A DNA stretch of 64,000 nucleotides from Macropodus opercularis (lineage: Eukaryota; Chordata; Actinopteri; Anabantiformes; Osphronemidae): contig CM061102.1 of the NCBI GenBank assembly GCA_030770545.1, positions 6,561,501 through 6,625,500 of the forward strand, given 5' to 3'. How positions within the stretch are numbered: the first letter of the stretch is position 1; the number at the start of each line of letters is the position of its first letter. The translations under genes were made by a program, and so were the position numbers. This document shows, one piece after another, positions 12,686 to 23,516 of the stretch. Below the pieces are notes generated by a model. The model did not search any database and had not been told where the DNA came from. It saw only the letters and a list, made by a program, of their open reading frames with translations.

Positions 12686-13226
12686 ATGCAGAGGCGTATT
12701 TTTTGCTTGGCTCTCGGGACTGTCTGTGGAGAACTGCAAACACGTCTTAGGTGTCCGCAGCTGAAAGTGTGTAGATCCTTTTCTGTCTCTTCCTGCTTTA
12801 AACATCTACCTCCAACTGTTCATACCCTTCATTCATCGAGGCGACTCCGTCTGGCTTCTTTGTCGTCCCATAAAGACAGTGTTCTACAAAACAATCCTTC
12901 CTTGCTTTTCCTGTATCAGTGTTTCTCTAACGAGCCAGAAATGGCAGAACAGAGGTTCCTTGTGGAATATGCCAAACGTGGTACTGCAGGTTGCAAAAAA
13001 TGCAAGGACAAAATCCAGAAAGGCATAGTTCGGATAGGGAAGATTGTGCCAAACCCCTTCAGCGAGTCTGCGGGAGAGATGAAAGAGTGGTACCATGTCA
13101 AATGCATTTTTGAGAAGCTGGAAAGGGCAAGAGCCACCACAAAAAAGATCGAGGACATCACAGATTTGGAGGGCTGGGAGGAGCTGCAGGATGAAGACAA
13201 GGAACTCATTAATAAACACGTTTCAG
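12686..13226 (+). CDS. lig3: lig3 first coding exon: mitochondrial leader and zinc finger, two start codons
   Basis: The exon starts at 12658. The first ATG at 12686 has a weak context (T at -3, C at +4) and opens an 85-residue leader rich in Arg, Leu and Ser with few acids, typical of a matrix-targeting peptide. The second in-frame ATG at 12941 has a strong context (G at -3, G at +4) and starts MAEQRF, the conserved nuclear N terminus. The zinc finger follows: CKKC, then WYHVKC, giving a CCHC set, with the block ARATTKKIED strongly conserved. The exon ends one base into a codon. Confidence 0.93.
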
Positions 13227-16200
13227 GTACAAACCAGTATTACAGTTTTTAATGCATTTCATATTTTGTTTTCAAAAGCATTTAACAAACATTACTTTTA
13301 CATTTATTTTAGTATTTTATGGATGCATTGACATATAGAAAATAGAAAGCGTATTTTCATGCAATATACATAGTGTGTATAGGTATATCTGTATATATGC
13401 AACCAATATATTAATTACAATTCATTACTACGTCACACTTATATTACAGTGTCATTTGCTCTAAAATTATTTGTCTTTTTAGATCTAATGGCCAAAGTCA
13501 ACGCAAGTCCAAAGAAGAAGGTGCAAGCTAAGTTGAACACCAGTGGCCAGCTGCAGTCTCCACCTGCTGATGCATCTGTCAATGCTCCTCGCAAGTTTTC
13601 AGGCTTCACTGGTAAGATTTCACATTTGTAGTTAACCAGTTTCTCATTTGTATTCATTTGCCAAGTTGGTTAGTGACCTATCTTGTACCTTTTCATCCTC
13701 CTCAGCTGCAAAGGCTGGCACCTCCAGTAGCCCAGGACCAGCATTCTCCTCCCCCGCCAAAGCCAGTCAAGGCAGCGCCCTGTCCACACAGCTTTGTGAC
13801 CTTCAGCATAAGGATTGTCTCTTCAGAGAGTTTCGTAAACTCTGTGCTATGGTGGCAGAAAACAACAGCTACAATGTCAAGACGCAGACTATTGAAAAGT
13901 TTCTCAGGAAAGGCACAGGTGGAGGTTGGTATATTATATTTGTAATTCATTAAATTATTTTTGTGTTTTGGCCTTTAGCACAACAATATCTGATCAATTT
14001 AAAGACAGTGTTTATACAAACAAATGTTATTTTCTTTCATTGTAGATAAGTTCCATGGAGATCTTTACCTGACTGTCAAACTGCTACTGCCAGGTGTTGT
14101 AAAAAGTGTCTACAACCTCAATGACAAACAGATTGTTAAACTGTTTAGCCGTATATTCAGATGTGACCAGGACGCCATGGTGCGCGATTTGGAACAGGTC
14201 AGGATATATCAACTATTATGCTTTGTGATCACTATGGCTCGTATAGCTTTAAACTAAAAGAAAGACATCTCATGGGTTTTCATTCAACTACCATGTAGTC
14301 ACCGTATTGGTATAGTAGACATTTCTTTGAGGCGATGACTTGACAACAATGACACAATAGGTACCTCTGTCTTAAAGGGAGACGTGTCTGAGACAGTGAG
14401 GATGTTCTTTGACGAGAGTAAATCATTTCCTCCTGCTGCCAAGAGCCTATTGACTATCCAGGAAGTCGATGCATCACTAACCCGCCTGGCCCAGCTGACC
14501 AAGGAGGATGAGCAGCAGACTGAGCTGGAGGATATAGCAAAAAAGTAATACAACCCATCACCATTTTCATATTAAGTAAAGCACTGCAGTTATGGTCATT
14601 TGAAGACCTGCTCTGATAAAAACAGTATTCTTTAATGTAAACAAAAACATTGTTCGTTCATGTGGATGAATCTCAGGACTAACCTTGAGTGTTGGACAGA
14701 ATCGTTCAACTTCTCAAAAATTGTTATTTGCAGTAGTGACTATGACAGAACATCTTGTTTTTGTAGCAGTACATCTACCATCTGCTGAAGATGTCTATAT
14801 TTTGGTACTTGGCTTGTCAATGATTGTTAGTTTTAAACCATTAAGTGGTTTACTGCACCAATGTGTAAAAGCCAGGGAGACACAAATTGTGATTTCATAT
14901 CACAGTCCGTGTGTGTTAATGGTCCAATAATTTGCTTTTGCTTGCGTTGCCTTTTTATTGTTAGTATTTGTTGCTTGTGCAGTTTTCCAGTCTTTTTGGA
15001 TTGTCTGCCTCAGGCATGTCTAACACACACACACATTTCAAGACATCTTTGTTTGACATTCTGCCCCACACAGCAGCAGTGTGGCTGTGTTTATTTGTCA
15101 TGAATTGCATCTTGCTAGCTGTAAACAAGCAGAAGCATAATTTTATGCTGCACTGAATAAAAGGTCTGCTGGTGATGTGACACTGGGGCAAAGCAAGCCA
15201 CATTAATTAAATTTGTATTTGCTCAAACATAATTTTTCTGAAAATGTCTTTGTATTTTAACCATGTAAAGCAGCCACAGTGTATTTACTACTGTACATGT
15301 TATTGTTTTGAACTTCTGTCATAAACCTTACTTTTACTTTCCAGCTACACAAAATGCTGTAATGTTCTAGCCATCTCTATTTCCCTGTAGATGCACCAGT
15401 AATGACCTGAAATGCATCATTCGACTTATTAAACATGACTTGAAGATGAATGCTGGAGCAAAACATGTGTAGGTTACTTTGACTCCTACCAAGACGTTAA
15501 TATGCACATTTTTACAACCATGGATGTGCTTTCAACTTCAAATGAATGTTTCCATTGTTTTCTCGTTACAGTCTGGATGCAGTAGATCCAAATGCTTACG
15601 ATGCCTTCAAGGCCTCACGTAACCTTGGAGATGTGATTGAACGGGTGTTAAGGAACCAGCAGGAGGCTTCAAATGGTTCAGGACCTCGAAAACTCCTGAC
15701 TGTGGAAGCCTCACTTATGACCCCCGTTCAGCCCATGCTGGTGAGCACCATCACAAATGTCAATTGTTCTTCACTCTTAATCTGTATGTGATACAAAACA
15801 AGGGTCACTGAGGTTTAAGGAAGGCAAATTTGGCTTTGATGGAGAAAAACAATACCTTGTAAGTGAGGCGTATGTGTAAAGCTTATGAAATAAAAGCTTT
15901 AGTCTTACGTTCATCTTTTGAGCTTAAAGTCGCCTTAAAGTCTCTTTAAGTGTACAGCAAACAGAAATGATCATTGGCAAACCATTACTTCTGATGGGGA
16001 GTGTGTATGCAGTAAAAGAGGAGAGACTGGCCGTTATCTAACCATTAAGCTGAGTCGCTCTAATGGCCCTGCCAGAACAGCTGAATGGAATTCTTAGCGT
16101 CCTTCACATTAGGTGAAAATGCCACAGGATGCTGACATTGGACAAACAAGCTGCAGAAGGGCCTTAAAGCTAATCATGTACAGTACGCACATCACTACAC

Positions 16201-19200
16201 TGAATTCCCCTCCACAAAGGTCGGTGTTAATTTGATTACAATGTAAATATATTGAAATTCACTGAAGCTACATAACTTATTTCACAAATCAAAAACACGG
16301 TCAAGTTCCCAGCTCCCAGCAATGACCTTATGTCACACGCAGTAGACGCATTAGCAAGAGCGAAACATAAAACTGAGCCGAGAAGAGTTTGGACATAGAA
16401 GCAGGTGTAAGTCATTTGAATGGTGTGTTCTGAGATATGTTAGAGTAACAGCGATGCATTATGAAACTACATAGTAGTTCAGGAAAGATTTTCCTGGACA
16501 ACATAAATCAAATGATGCAGCAGAGTGGATTCATTTTTTAAAAATATATCTGGCCTTGATTATTGATTTCACTTTAATGCAACACTACTTCAGCAGTTGA
16601 ACGTTTATCACAGAGCATTAGGTTTGATAATCTCCAAGTTAGCTTCCTTGATAGCTTGGTAATTAATTGTTGTTGATTCTTGTGATTGTTTTCACTATTC
16701 TTATATTTCTGGTTATATCTTATTATGGATTAGCTCTTTTAACTATGAATGTCTCTTATTTACACGTTTGTCCTAACAAGGAAAAACTGATTTGTGATCT
16801 CAACAAGACTGCCAAATCAAATAGTTATAATGAAAACATTCAATTAAAAATCAAAACACCAATCATCAAAAACAGCTGGGAACACATCAATGTTGTCTTT
16901 GATAATGCCTTCTTTCACAGGAATCCTGTGGTGTTGTTGTCTTTAGGTATTCCAAAACTGTAATTACTACATTTGAATCAGTTTTTACCTGAATGTTAAG
17001 TTTCTTTTGATGTTAAAAACATATCAGCTACTGGTGCTGCTAGGAAAATCGTAATATGAAATTTGGTTACTTGCTGTGAGCTTTGAAAATGATTTCTTCT
17101 TTGTGAGTTCAGGCAGAGGCGTGTAAATCCATTGAATACGCAATGAAGAAATGCCCCAATGGGATGTACTCTGAGATCAAGTATGATGGAGAACGTGTGC
17201 AGGTCCATAAGAACGGAGACAGCTTCAGCTACTTCAGCCGTAGCCTCAAACCAGTGTTGCCACACAAGGTTTGTCTTATCACACTCACACATACAGTTTA
17301 GCTTCAAACATTATTGTCACGCTACCCATTAAGCTACATACACATTACTATGACAGTGTGTGTCAGAATAGAACGTCCTCAGGTGTGTGTCCCTACAGAT
17401 TTTTGCAGCTTAAAGGTATTTTTTTCCACCGTGAAATTCATACATTTCCCACAGTGATTTTTTTTTTCTTTCTCAGTATGAGGCCTAGAGTCGAGAGTAG
17501 ACACCTCCATGTCCTGTTCATTACTCCTTTCAAACCACTAAATGTTGCTGTGAGTTATGCACACAATACATACCTCGAAGCAACCTTGAAGTAGAGACTT
17601 GAGTAAAGAAAAGCTCCAGAGACTTCAGGAGTTAGGATATGTTCAAGCCGTGAGCCTCCACCGAGATGCTTAAGGAGAAGTCTGTGCATCTGCTTCCTTT
17701 TATTTGCACATTTCTGCAGGCGTTTTTAATAATAGGTCTTTTTTCCAAGCTGCTCACACGTTCTAACATTCTGAGCACCTACTCTTTGATTACTCCTAAA
17801 ATGTGACACAGTATTAACCCCTCGAGGCCGAACAGGTTTATGATATTTTTCATGTGTAGCTGCTCCACCAGTGCCATCGAACAGCTAAACAAACCCACGC
17901 GCACCCACAGCCAATGTAATTAGCCTATTTATGTTAATGTTGGGTTAACAGTCTAATTACACCAGTCCACACTTTCTAGTGTTTATTATTCTGATAATAA
18001 CGATTTAGAACTCTGCATTTAAGATGGTAGATGGTGGTTGTTGATTAGTTTCCATTCATTGCATTCATTGTCTTGCTGTAACACGTCCTGTTCCTCAGCA
18101 CCTAAACCCTGTGTTTGTGTCCATGTTGATGCTTCAGGTGGCCCACTTTAAAGACTACATCCCTCAGGCTTTCCCTGGTGGTCATAGTATGATACTGGAC
18201 GCTGAAGTCCTTCTAATTGACACAAAGACCAGTAAACCGCTGCCTTTTGGGACCTTGGGAGTACACAAGGTGACCATACCTAAGATTTTTTTTCCCACAC
18301 AGCTTTGTTTCTGGTCATTCATTGTTGCCACACCTAACCTCCTCTCCTCTCCCTTCAGAAAGCAGCCTTTCAAGATGCCAATGTGTGCCTTTTTGTTTTC
18401 GACTGTATATACTTCAACAGCGTGAGTCTTATGGAGAGGTAATAATGTGTTTTCACTCCATTGCTTTCCACTGAATGAGATTCACGATGTTATTTGTCAT
18501 GCAGCATTTTAATTAATGTTTTATTTAAAGTTCGTTTTTCTTTGGTGTGGTAGGTTTGGTACTTTTACATCAAATAGATGTATATATGTATGATCTATAT
18601 TGATATTTTTCTTTTGAATTTGTTAATTAATTACACTTCTTGCCTCTAGTTTAGAATAATGAACATAACTATACCATACTAAGTCAAAGTGTCTGACTTT
18701 ATCAACTGGCATCATATTCTCCAGGCCTCTGTGTGAGCGCAGGAAGTTTCTGCATGACAACATGGTAGAAGTACCCAACAGGATTCTGTTCTCAGAGATG
18801 AAACACGTCACCGTGAGTAAAACTGACTGTTGCCTTTTTGGAGTATGTTACAAAACACATGGGTTCAGGGAAGTGAGGAACAGGACCGAATGCTGTCTTA
18901 TTCTGTGTGTCAGAGAGCGGGGGATCTGGCTGATATGATAACTCGTGTCATTAGAGAGGGACTTGAGGGGCTGGTGCTAAAAGACATAAAGGTAAGTTAC
19001 TGCATTGTAACATCTCTAGAGGAAATCAAAGACCCCTGTGTAGGTTTTAAAATGCATGTACAGATGAAATATGATCATTATGCAAATATCCGTGTCTCAG
19101 GGCACCTATGAACCAGGGAAGCGCCACTGGCTAAAGGTGAAGAAGGATTATTTGAATGAAGGCGCAATGGCTGACACAGCTGACCTGGTTGTGCTGGGGG

Positions 19201-22200
19201 CCTTTTATGGAAAAGGCTCAAATGGTCTGTAACATACACTGTAACTACGCATTACAACATGTCCACACGTCTTACTGTGTTTAAAAAGCCTTTGTTCTTC
19301 ATCTACTTTAATGCCTTTTCTCCAGTGCTCAGCCGTGTCCTATAAGTTGAGTGTAACTCTGGAGACTCCAAAATTAGCCAGAGACAGTTTTAGTATTACT
19401 TTCAATTTTTTATAACATTATGGAAATACTTTTAATGATTAGAGGGAATTCTGCCAACAGTGTTCTGCAAGTCTCTGCAACACTCAGTGTTTTAGTAAGT
19501 ATATTAGAAGGGTTATAAACACTACAAGAGGATTTTCAGAACTTAAAACTTCTGAATGACCTGCGGGTTATTACTTTAACAGAGGAGCTATGGGAGCCAC
19601 TACTGACTGACTACAGCTGAAATACATCTCATGCTCTGTGAAGGAAAGTCTGCACACCAAATTCACTTCTGAATGTCCCTCCTAATGCCCGTGTTCTTTT
19701 ACCCACCAGGGGGCATCATGTCCAGTTTTCTAATGGGCTGCTACGACCCAGACTCCAAGAAATGGTGCACAGTCACCAAGTGTTCTGGAGGCTATGATGA
19801 CGCCACCCTGGCCAGGCTCCAAAAAGAGCTGGATGTGATCAAAATCAGCAAGGTCAGAGAAGATCCACGGAAGAGGCCTGATCAGTAAATAAAAAAAATA
19901 CATATCACATTTTTTGTCTATATTTGTGTAGGACCCAAGCAAAATCCCAGGCTGGATGAAAATCATCAAGAATTATTACCCAGATTTCATTATTCGTGAT
20001 CCTGAGGTGAGATTTTACTATTCAGCACGTCTCATTTTCCAGGGTCCCTGTAGGTTGGAAGCTCTTTTAATATTCCAGTACCTGTAAAGGAAATTAAGCA
20101 AAAGCATTTGTTATCAATGTGGATTTTCATTTGAGCAAAAGTGAGAATTATCCTTGTGTAATTTATTGGTAAAGTGCTCATATTTCCCTCTTCAATTATG
20201 ATTCACCTGCTCGTGCTGTTGTTTTCCCTGCAGCAAGCACCTGTGTGGGAGATCACAGGCGCAGAGTTTTCAAAATCGGAAATGCACACCGCTGATGGCA
20301 TCTCGATCCGCTTTCCCCGCATGACACGCATCCGTGATGACAAGGACTGGAAGAGCGCCACTAACTTGCACCAGCTTAAAGTAGGTTACTGTGATTCTGT
20401 TTCAGCTTTGTGTTTTAGAGTTAAAAATGTATAATTCTAATTTAAGAACGCTGTGTGGAGAAACTGGCTCACTGATACTGATGTTTTAAAGGACATAAAT
20501 TCTAAATTAGGATGGACTGTAAATTTAGTTAAATAAGTAACCACAACGATTTGATGAGATCATTTATAAAAATGCTGGGGGAATTAGTCATTAGATACTG
20601 AATCTCCAAAGTGCATGTACTGAATTATTTTCAATATCTATTTTATATATAATATGACTATTATAGGTGATAAAGTGGAGAGTGAAACAATAAAGGCCAC
20701 TGTTGAACATAGCAGCAATGGGACTGTGGGGTTACGCATGATTTTCAACTACTGAGAACCATTTGCAGTCCAGAAACATCCTGCATTCACTGATAAATGA
20801 GATGGAATATTGGCTGAGGCAGTAAAACATGTCTGCGCTAAGTAACACAGGCCTTCAATCTCCTGTGACAGAAAACATTACATGTCATTACATTTCATCA
20901 TCAGGAATTGTACCGCATATCGAAGGAGAACTGTGACTTTAAAGTGACAGCTGGACCATCTACATCGATTGATGACAAGGGCTCATCAGGGGGGGACAGT
21001 GGAGGAAACTCTCCATCCCCCTCAAGGCGCGGAGGTGCTCCAACAAAGACCAGTAAGTACACAAGTCAAACACACTGTGCAGTGCTTTTATTGTTTCATA
21101 GAATAGTGTGTGCACAGGGAACAGTTTAAACATGGTCTCCTTCAAACCTGCCTCTGTATGTTTGAGCTGCATAAAAACCTAAATTGCAATTTTACCTTCT
21201 AGTAGACTTTACATGGCAACTTGACTCCGTCTGTTATACGGAGACAGACTTGTGTTGTTTGACTCAACACTGAAATTCCACTGTATACAGTCGGTACCCA
21301 ACTTAGTTTTTATTTATAACAATGATCTCAGCAGTGGGTCTGCAACCTCAGCTGAACATTTGTGTGTAGCCTTATTAAAAAAACTGCCAGAAAATACTAA
21401 ACTCAGTGACTGCAGAAGAAAAGGCGTTTTCCTAAAAGCTTTCACTTGTAAATACTCTTTAACATTAGAATTTTGAACAACTGTTCACTGACCCATCCCT
21501 TACATGCGTTCACTTTACAGGTAACAGCACTCCACCCAAACCAAAGGTGGTGAAATCCCAGCCTCGCACTCCTGGCTCAGAGGCACCTAGAGCCAAAAAG
21601 GTAGCACTGATATATGGACACTCTCATCACTGCTAACTTTGTTTCGGTCGATAGGTCAGTTTGCTGTGCAAGCTAAACCACATGCTAGTGATCCACTTAA
21701 CATGGTCTGTTTTTGACCAGGCAAAGAAGAGTGAAAATGGTCACAGCAATGGTCAATCCAAAACAAAGCCAACCTCTCAACTACTGGAGCCAAGAAATGA
21801 CAAGGTTGGTAAAAACAGATCTCACAAAGTAGGACAATGTGAGAAGCAAATCAACAAAAAGCTGTATTTAAAAAAAATTCACAAGTAGATTAAATAATCA
21901 TATTTAGTTTTTACTGTGTGAGGCTTAATGACTGATTTACCTTTTCAGTTATTCAAAATAATGTTTCTTATTATTAGCTTAACTTGTACCAGCAAGTGAG
22001 GTTTGATTAGCCATTTGTCCAGTTAAGGACAAGGCTCCAAATTTAATTATTTGTGTTACAGACTCATTGCTGTGTTTGGCAGAATGTCCTTGCAGATAAT
22101 TGTGTATTTGTAGTCTAAATATTTTCAGATTTTTCCATTTCTACAACATTTAGAGTAATTGGACATGAACTCAAATTAAACGTGAACACAACTTACACGT

Positions 22201-22489
22201 TGAGGGAAAGTAATGCTTGAGGATGTTGGCTGATCAGTTGTGTTTCTGCTTGTAGACACTGCTGGACATCTTCACTGGGGTGAAGCTTTTCCTGCCTGAG
22301 GGAGTACAGGACTTTGACAAACTGAAGCGGTACTTCGTGGCTTATGACGGAGACCTTATACCGGAATATGACGCCGCGTCAGCCACGCATACTCTGGCCG
22401 AGCCTGAAGAGGACAGCCAGGCCCAGAAGGTCACACCCAGCTGGATCTGGGAATGTATTCGTAAGAGGCGCGTAGTCCCTCCCTGTTAA
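12686..22489 (+). CDS. lig3: DNA ligase III (complete CDS, 20 coding exons; mitochondrial and nuclear forms)
   Basis: ATP-dependent DNA ligase, XRCC1 partner, acting in nuclear single-strand break and base-excision repair, alternative end joining and mitochondrial DNA maintenance. Exons: 12686-13226, 13483-13611, 13706-13924, 14046-14197, 14378-14544, 15391-15468, 15572-15740, 17113-17268, 18138-18269, 18359-18438, 18725-18812, 18914-18991, 19101-19224, 19710-19852, 19932-20006, 20234-20380, 20905-21052, 21521-21600, 21721-21804, 22256-22489. The phases close to 1007 aa (human 1009). Domain order: mitochondrial leader (1-85), PARP-type zinc finger (about 92-180), DNA-binding domain (about 255-430), nucleotidyltransferase with KYDGERVQ, OB fold with EGLVLKD and RHWLKVKKDYL, Ser/Lys-rich linker, C-terminal BRCT. 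The catalytic lysine is residue 508, the same number as in the human mitochondrial form. Confidence 0.97.
15741..17112 (+). other. lig3: lig3 intron before the catalytic exon
   Basis: This 1.4-kb intron is the longest in lig3 after the leader. It contains no exon-like block that I can support. A 98-codon plus-strand frame at 16667-16963 begins with a hydrophobic run but is AT-rich, has no acceptor-donor pair that fits, and is most likely chance. Confidence 0.6.
17113..17268 (+). CDS. lig3: lig3 catalytic exon with adenylated lysine
   Basis: This 52-codon exon carries ligase motif I, KYDGERVQVH. The lysine codon at 17179-17181 is the residue that forms the covalent AMP intermediate. Motif III (YFSRSLK) follows in the same exon. 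The sequence is intact with no substitution in the core residues. Confidence 0.96.
22256..22489 (+). CDS. lig3: lig3 last exon: BRCT domain of the alpha isoform
   Basis: Codons 931-1007 encode a single BRCT fold, the known XRCC1-binding module, with the conserved YFVAYDGDL strand and the WIWECI tryptophan motif near the end. The exon is 77 codons plus TAA, like the human alpha-specific end. Its acceptor is tgcttgtag. Confidence 0.95.
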   Translation, partial: TLLDIFTGVKLFLPEGVQDFDKLKRYFVAYDGDLIPEYDAASATHTLAEPEEDSQAQKVTPSWIWECIRKRRVVPPC

Positions 22490-23408
22490 ATAAAAAAAAC
22501 AAACCACCACATTTTATACACTGCGTTTACTTGACCATAACCTACTGCTCATCAGTCGGACTCCACTCTAAATCCCTGTTGTGAGAATAGACTTCCCAGA
22601 TGTCTTTAATTTATTCTGTTAGGTTACTTGTTTTGTACTTGCAAATCAGTGAGAGACACATATGATACACTTTTAGTTTGGGGAGTTTTTACTTTGACAA
22701 TATCAGGTAATTGGAAGATTGTGATTAACAGGGATAGATGTAGTTATAACTGATGTCATTTTGTTGAAAGGAGGTTTTTTTTTTTTTTTTTTTAAATATA
22801 CCGGTTGTGGTTAAATACATGAAATACATTTTTAAAGCAGTCATACACACTACTCAAGAAAATAAAAAATCATTTAAGCTAAAGTGTTCAACAGCGACAT
22901 TTACTATTTTTACGGCCACAGGGAAGCGTTTTGTGAGGCATTGAACGCAACCAAATTTGTCTGCAGTAAACATAACGCTGACAATAAAAACGTCTCAAAC
23001 ATTATTCTAATGGTGTTTATTTCCTTCAGTTTGCACAGCAGCGCCTCGTATAATACCAGTTCAATTACAAACAGGATAATACATATCTGATAGCCTGGCA
23101 TACTGCCTCCCCAAATTTCTGACTTCTTGGCTGAGACAGAAGATAAACACGTTTCGAGTGTGACATAGCAGCTGGGAGAGTATATTCAAGGCTTTCTTCC
23201 CCCTAAACCAAATACATCCCACTAAATGAGCCAGATACTCGTGATTATTGAGTTTTTCTCCAGTTCATGTAAACTAATGCCAAAATGCATCACAACGTAA
23301 GACACTGGCAGTGTCATGTACGTGCAGCCACATTTAGGTTAATCGTTTGAATTTTAAAAATACTTGCAAAGTTGGTATAGAGACATGAATGTACCTTTGG
23401 TCCGACAT
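22489..23408. terminator. Tail-to-tail 3' interval of lig3 and rad51d
   Basis: Plus-strand AATAAA hexamers for lig3 occur at 22489-22494, overlapping the last base of the stop codon, at 22861-22866 and near 22982. The nearest minus-strand hexamer for rad51d is TTTATT at 23016-23021. The two 3' UTRs can therefore meet or overlap near 22.9-23.0 kb. A run of 19 T lies at 22775-22793. No other gene is visible. Confidence 0.55.
22775..22793 (+). repeat. Homopolymer T(19)
   Basis: Uninterrupted run of T in the lig3 3' flank. Confidence 0.9.
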
Positions 23409-23516
23409 TTAGGCAGACGATTCCAGTTGAGTCTCATCTAGTTTTCGCTTTCCTGACGATCTTTCTTTAGAGCGGCTCCACCACTGCAAGTCAAATTGTT
23501 CTTTGATGTGACAAGC
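23409..23516 (-). CDS. rad51d: rad51d last exon, divergent C terminus
   Basis: A strong acceptor (a pyrimidine-rich run then cttcttag) precedes GCTTGTCACATCAAAGAA. The exon encodes 35 residues including EQFDLQWWSRSKERSSGKRK and a TAA at 23409-23411. The human tail after KSSRQ is different (PTGFQEMVDIGTWG). The basic KRK cluster could act in nuclear import, but that is inference. Confidence 0.8.
   Translation of the reverse strand, partial: ACHIKEQFDLQWWSRSKERSSGKRKLDETQLESSA

Noticed and set aside
12884..13219. Minus-strand frames of about 100 codons
   Set aside because: They are shadows of the lig3 zinc-finger exon.
16667..16963. 98-codon frame with hydrophobic start in a lig3 intron
   Set aside because: AT-rich codons, no splice sites that fit, no recognised homology.
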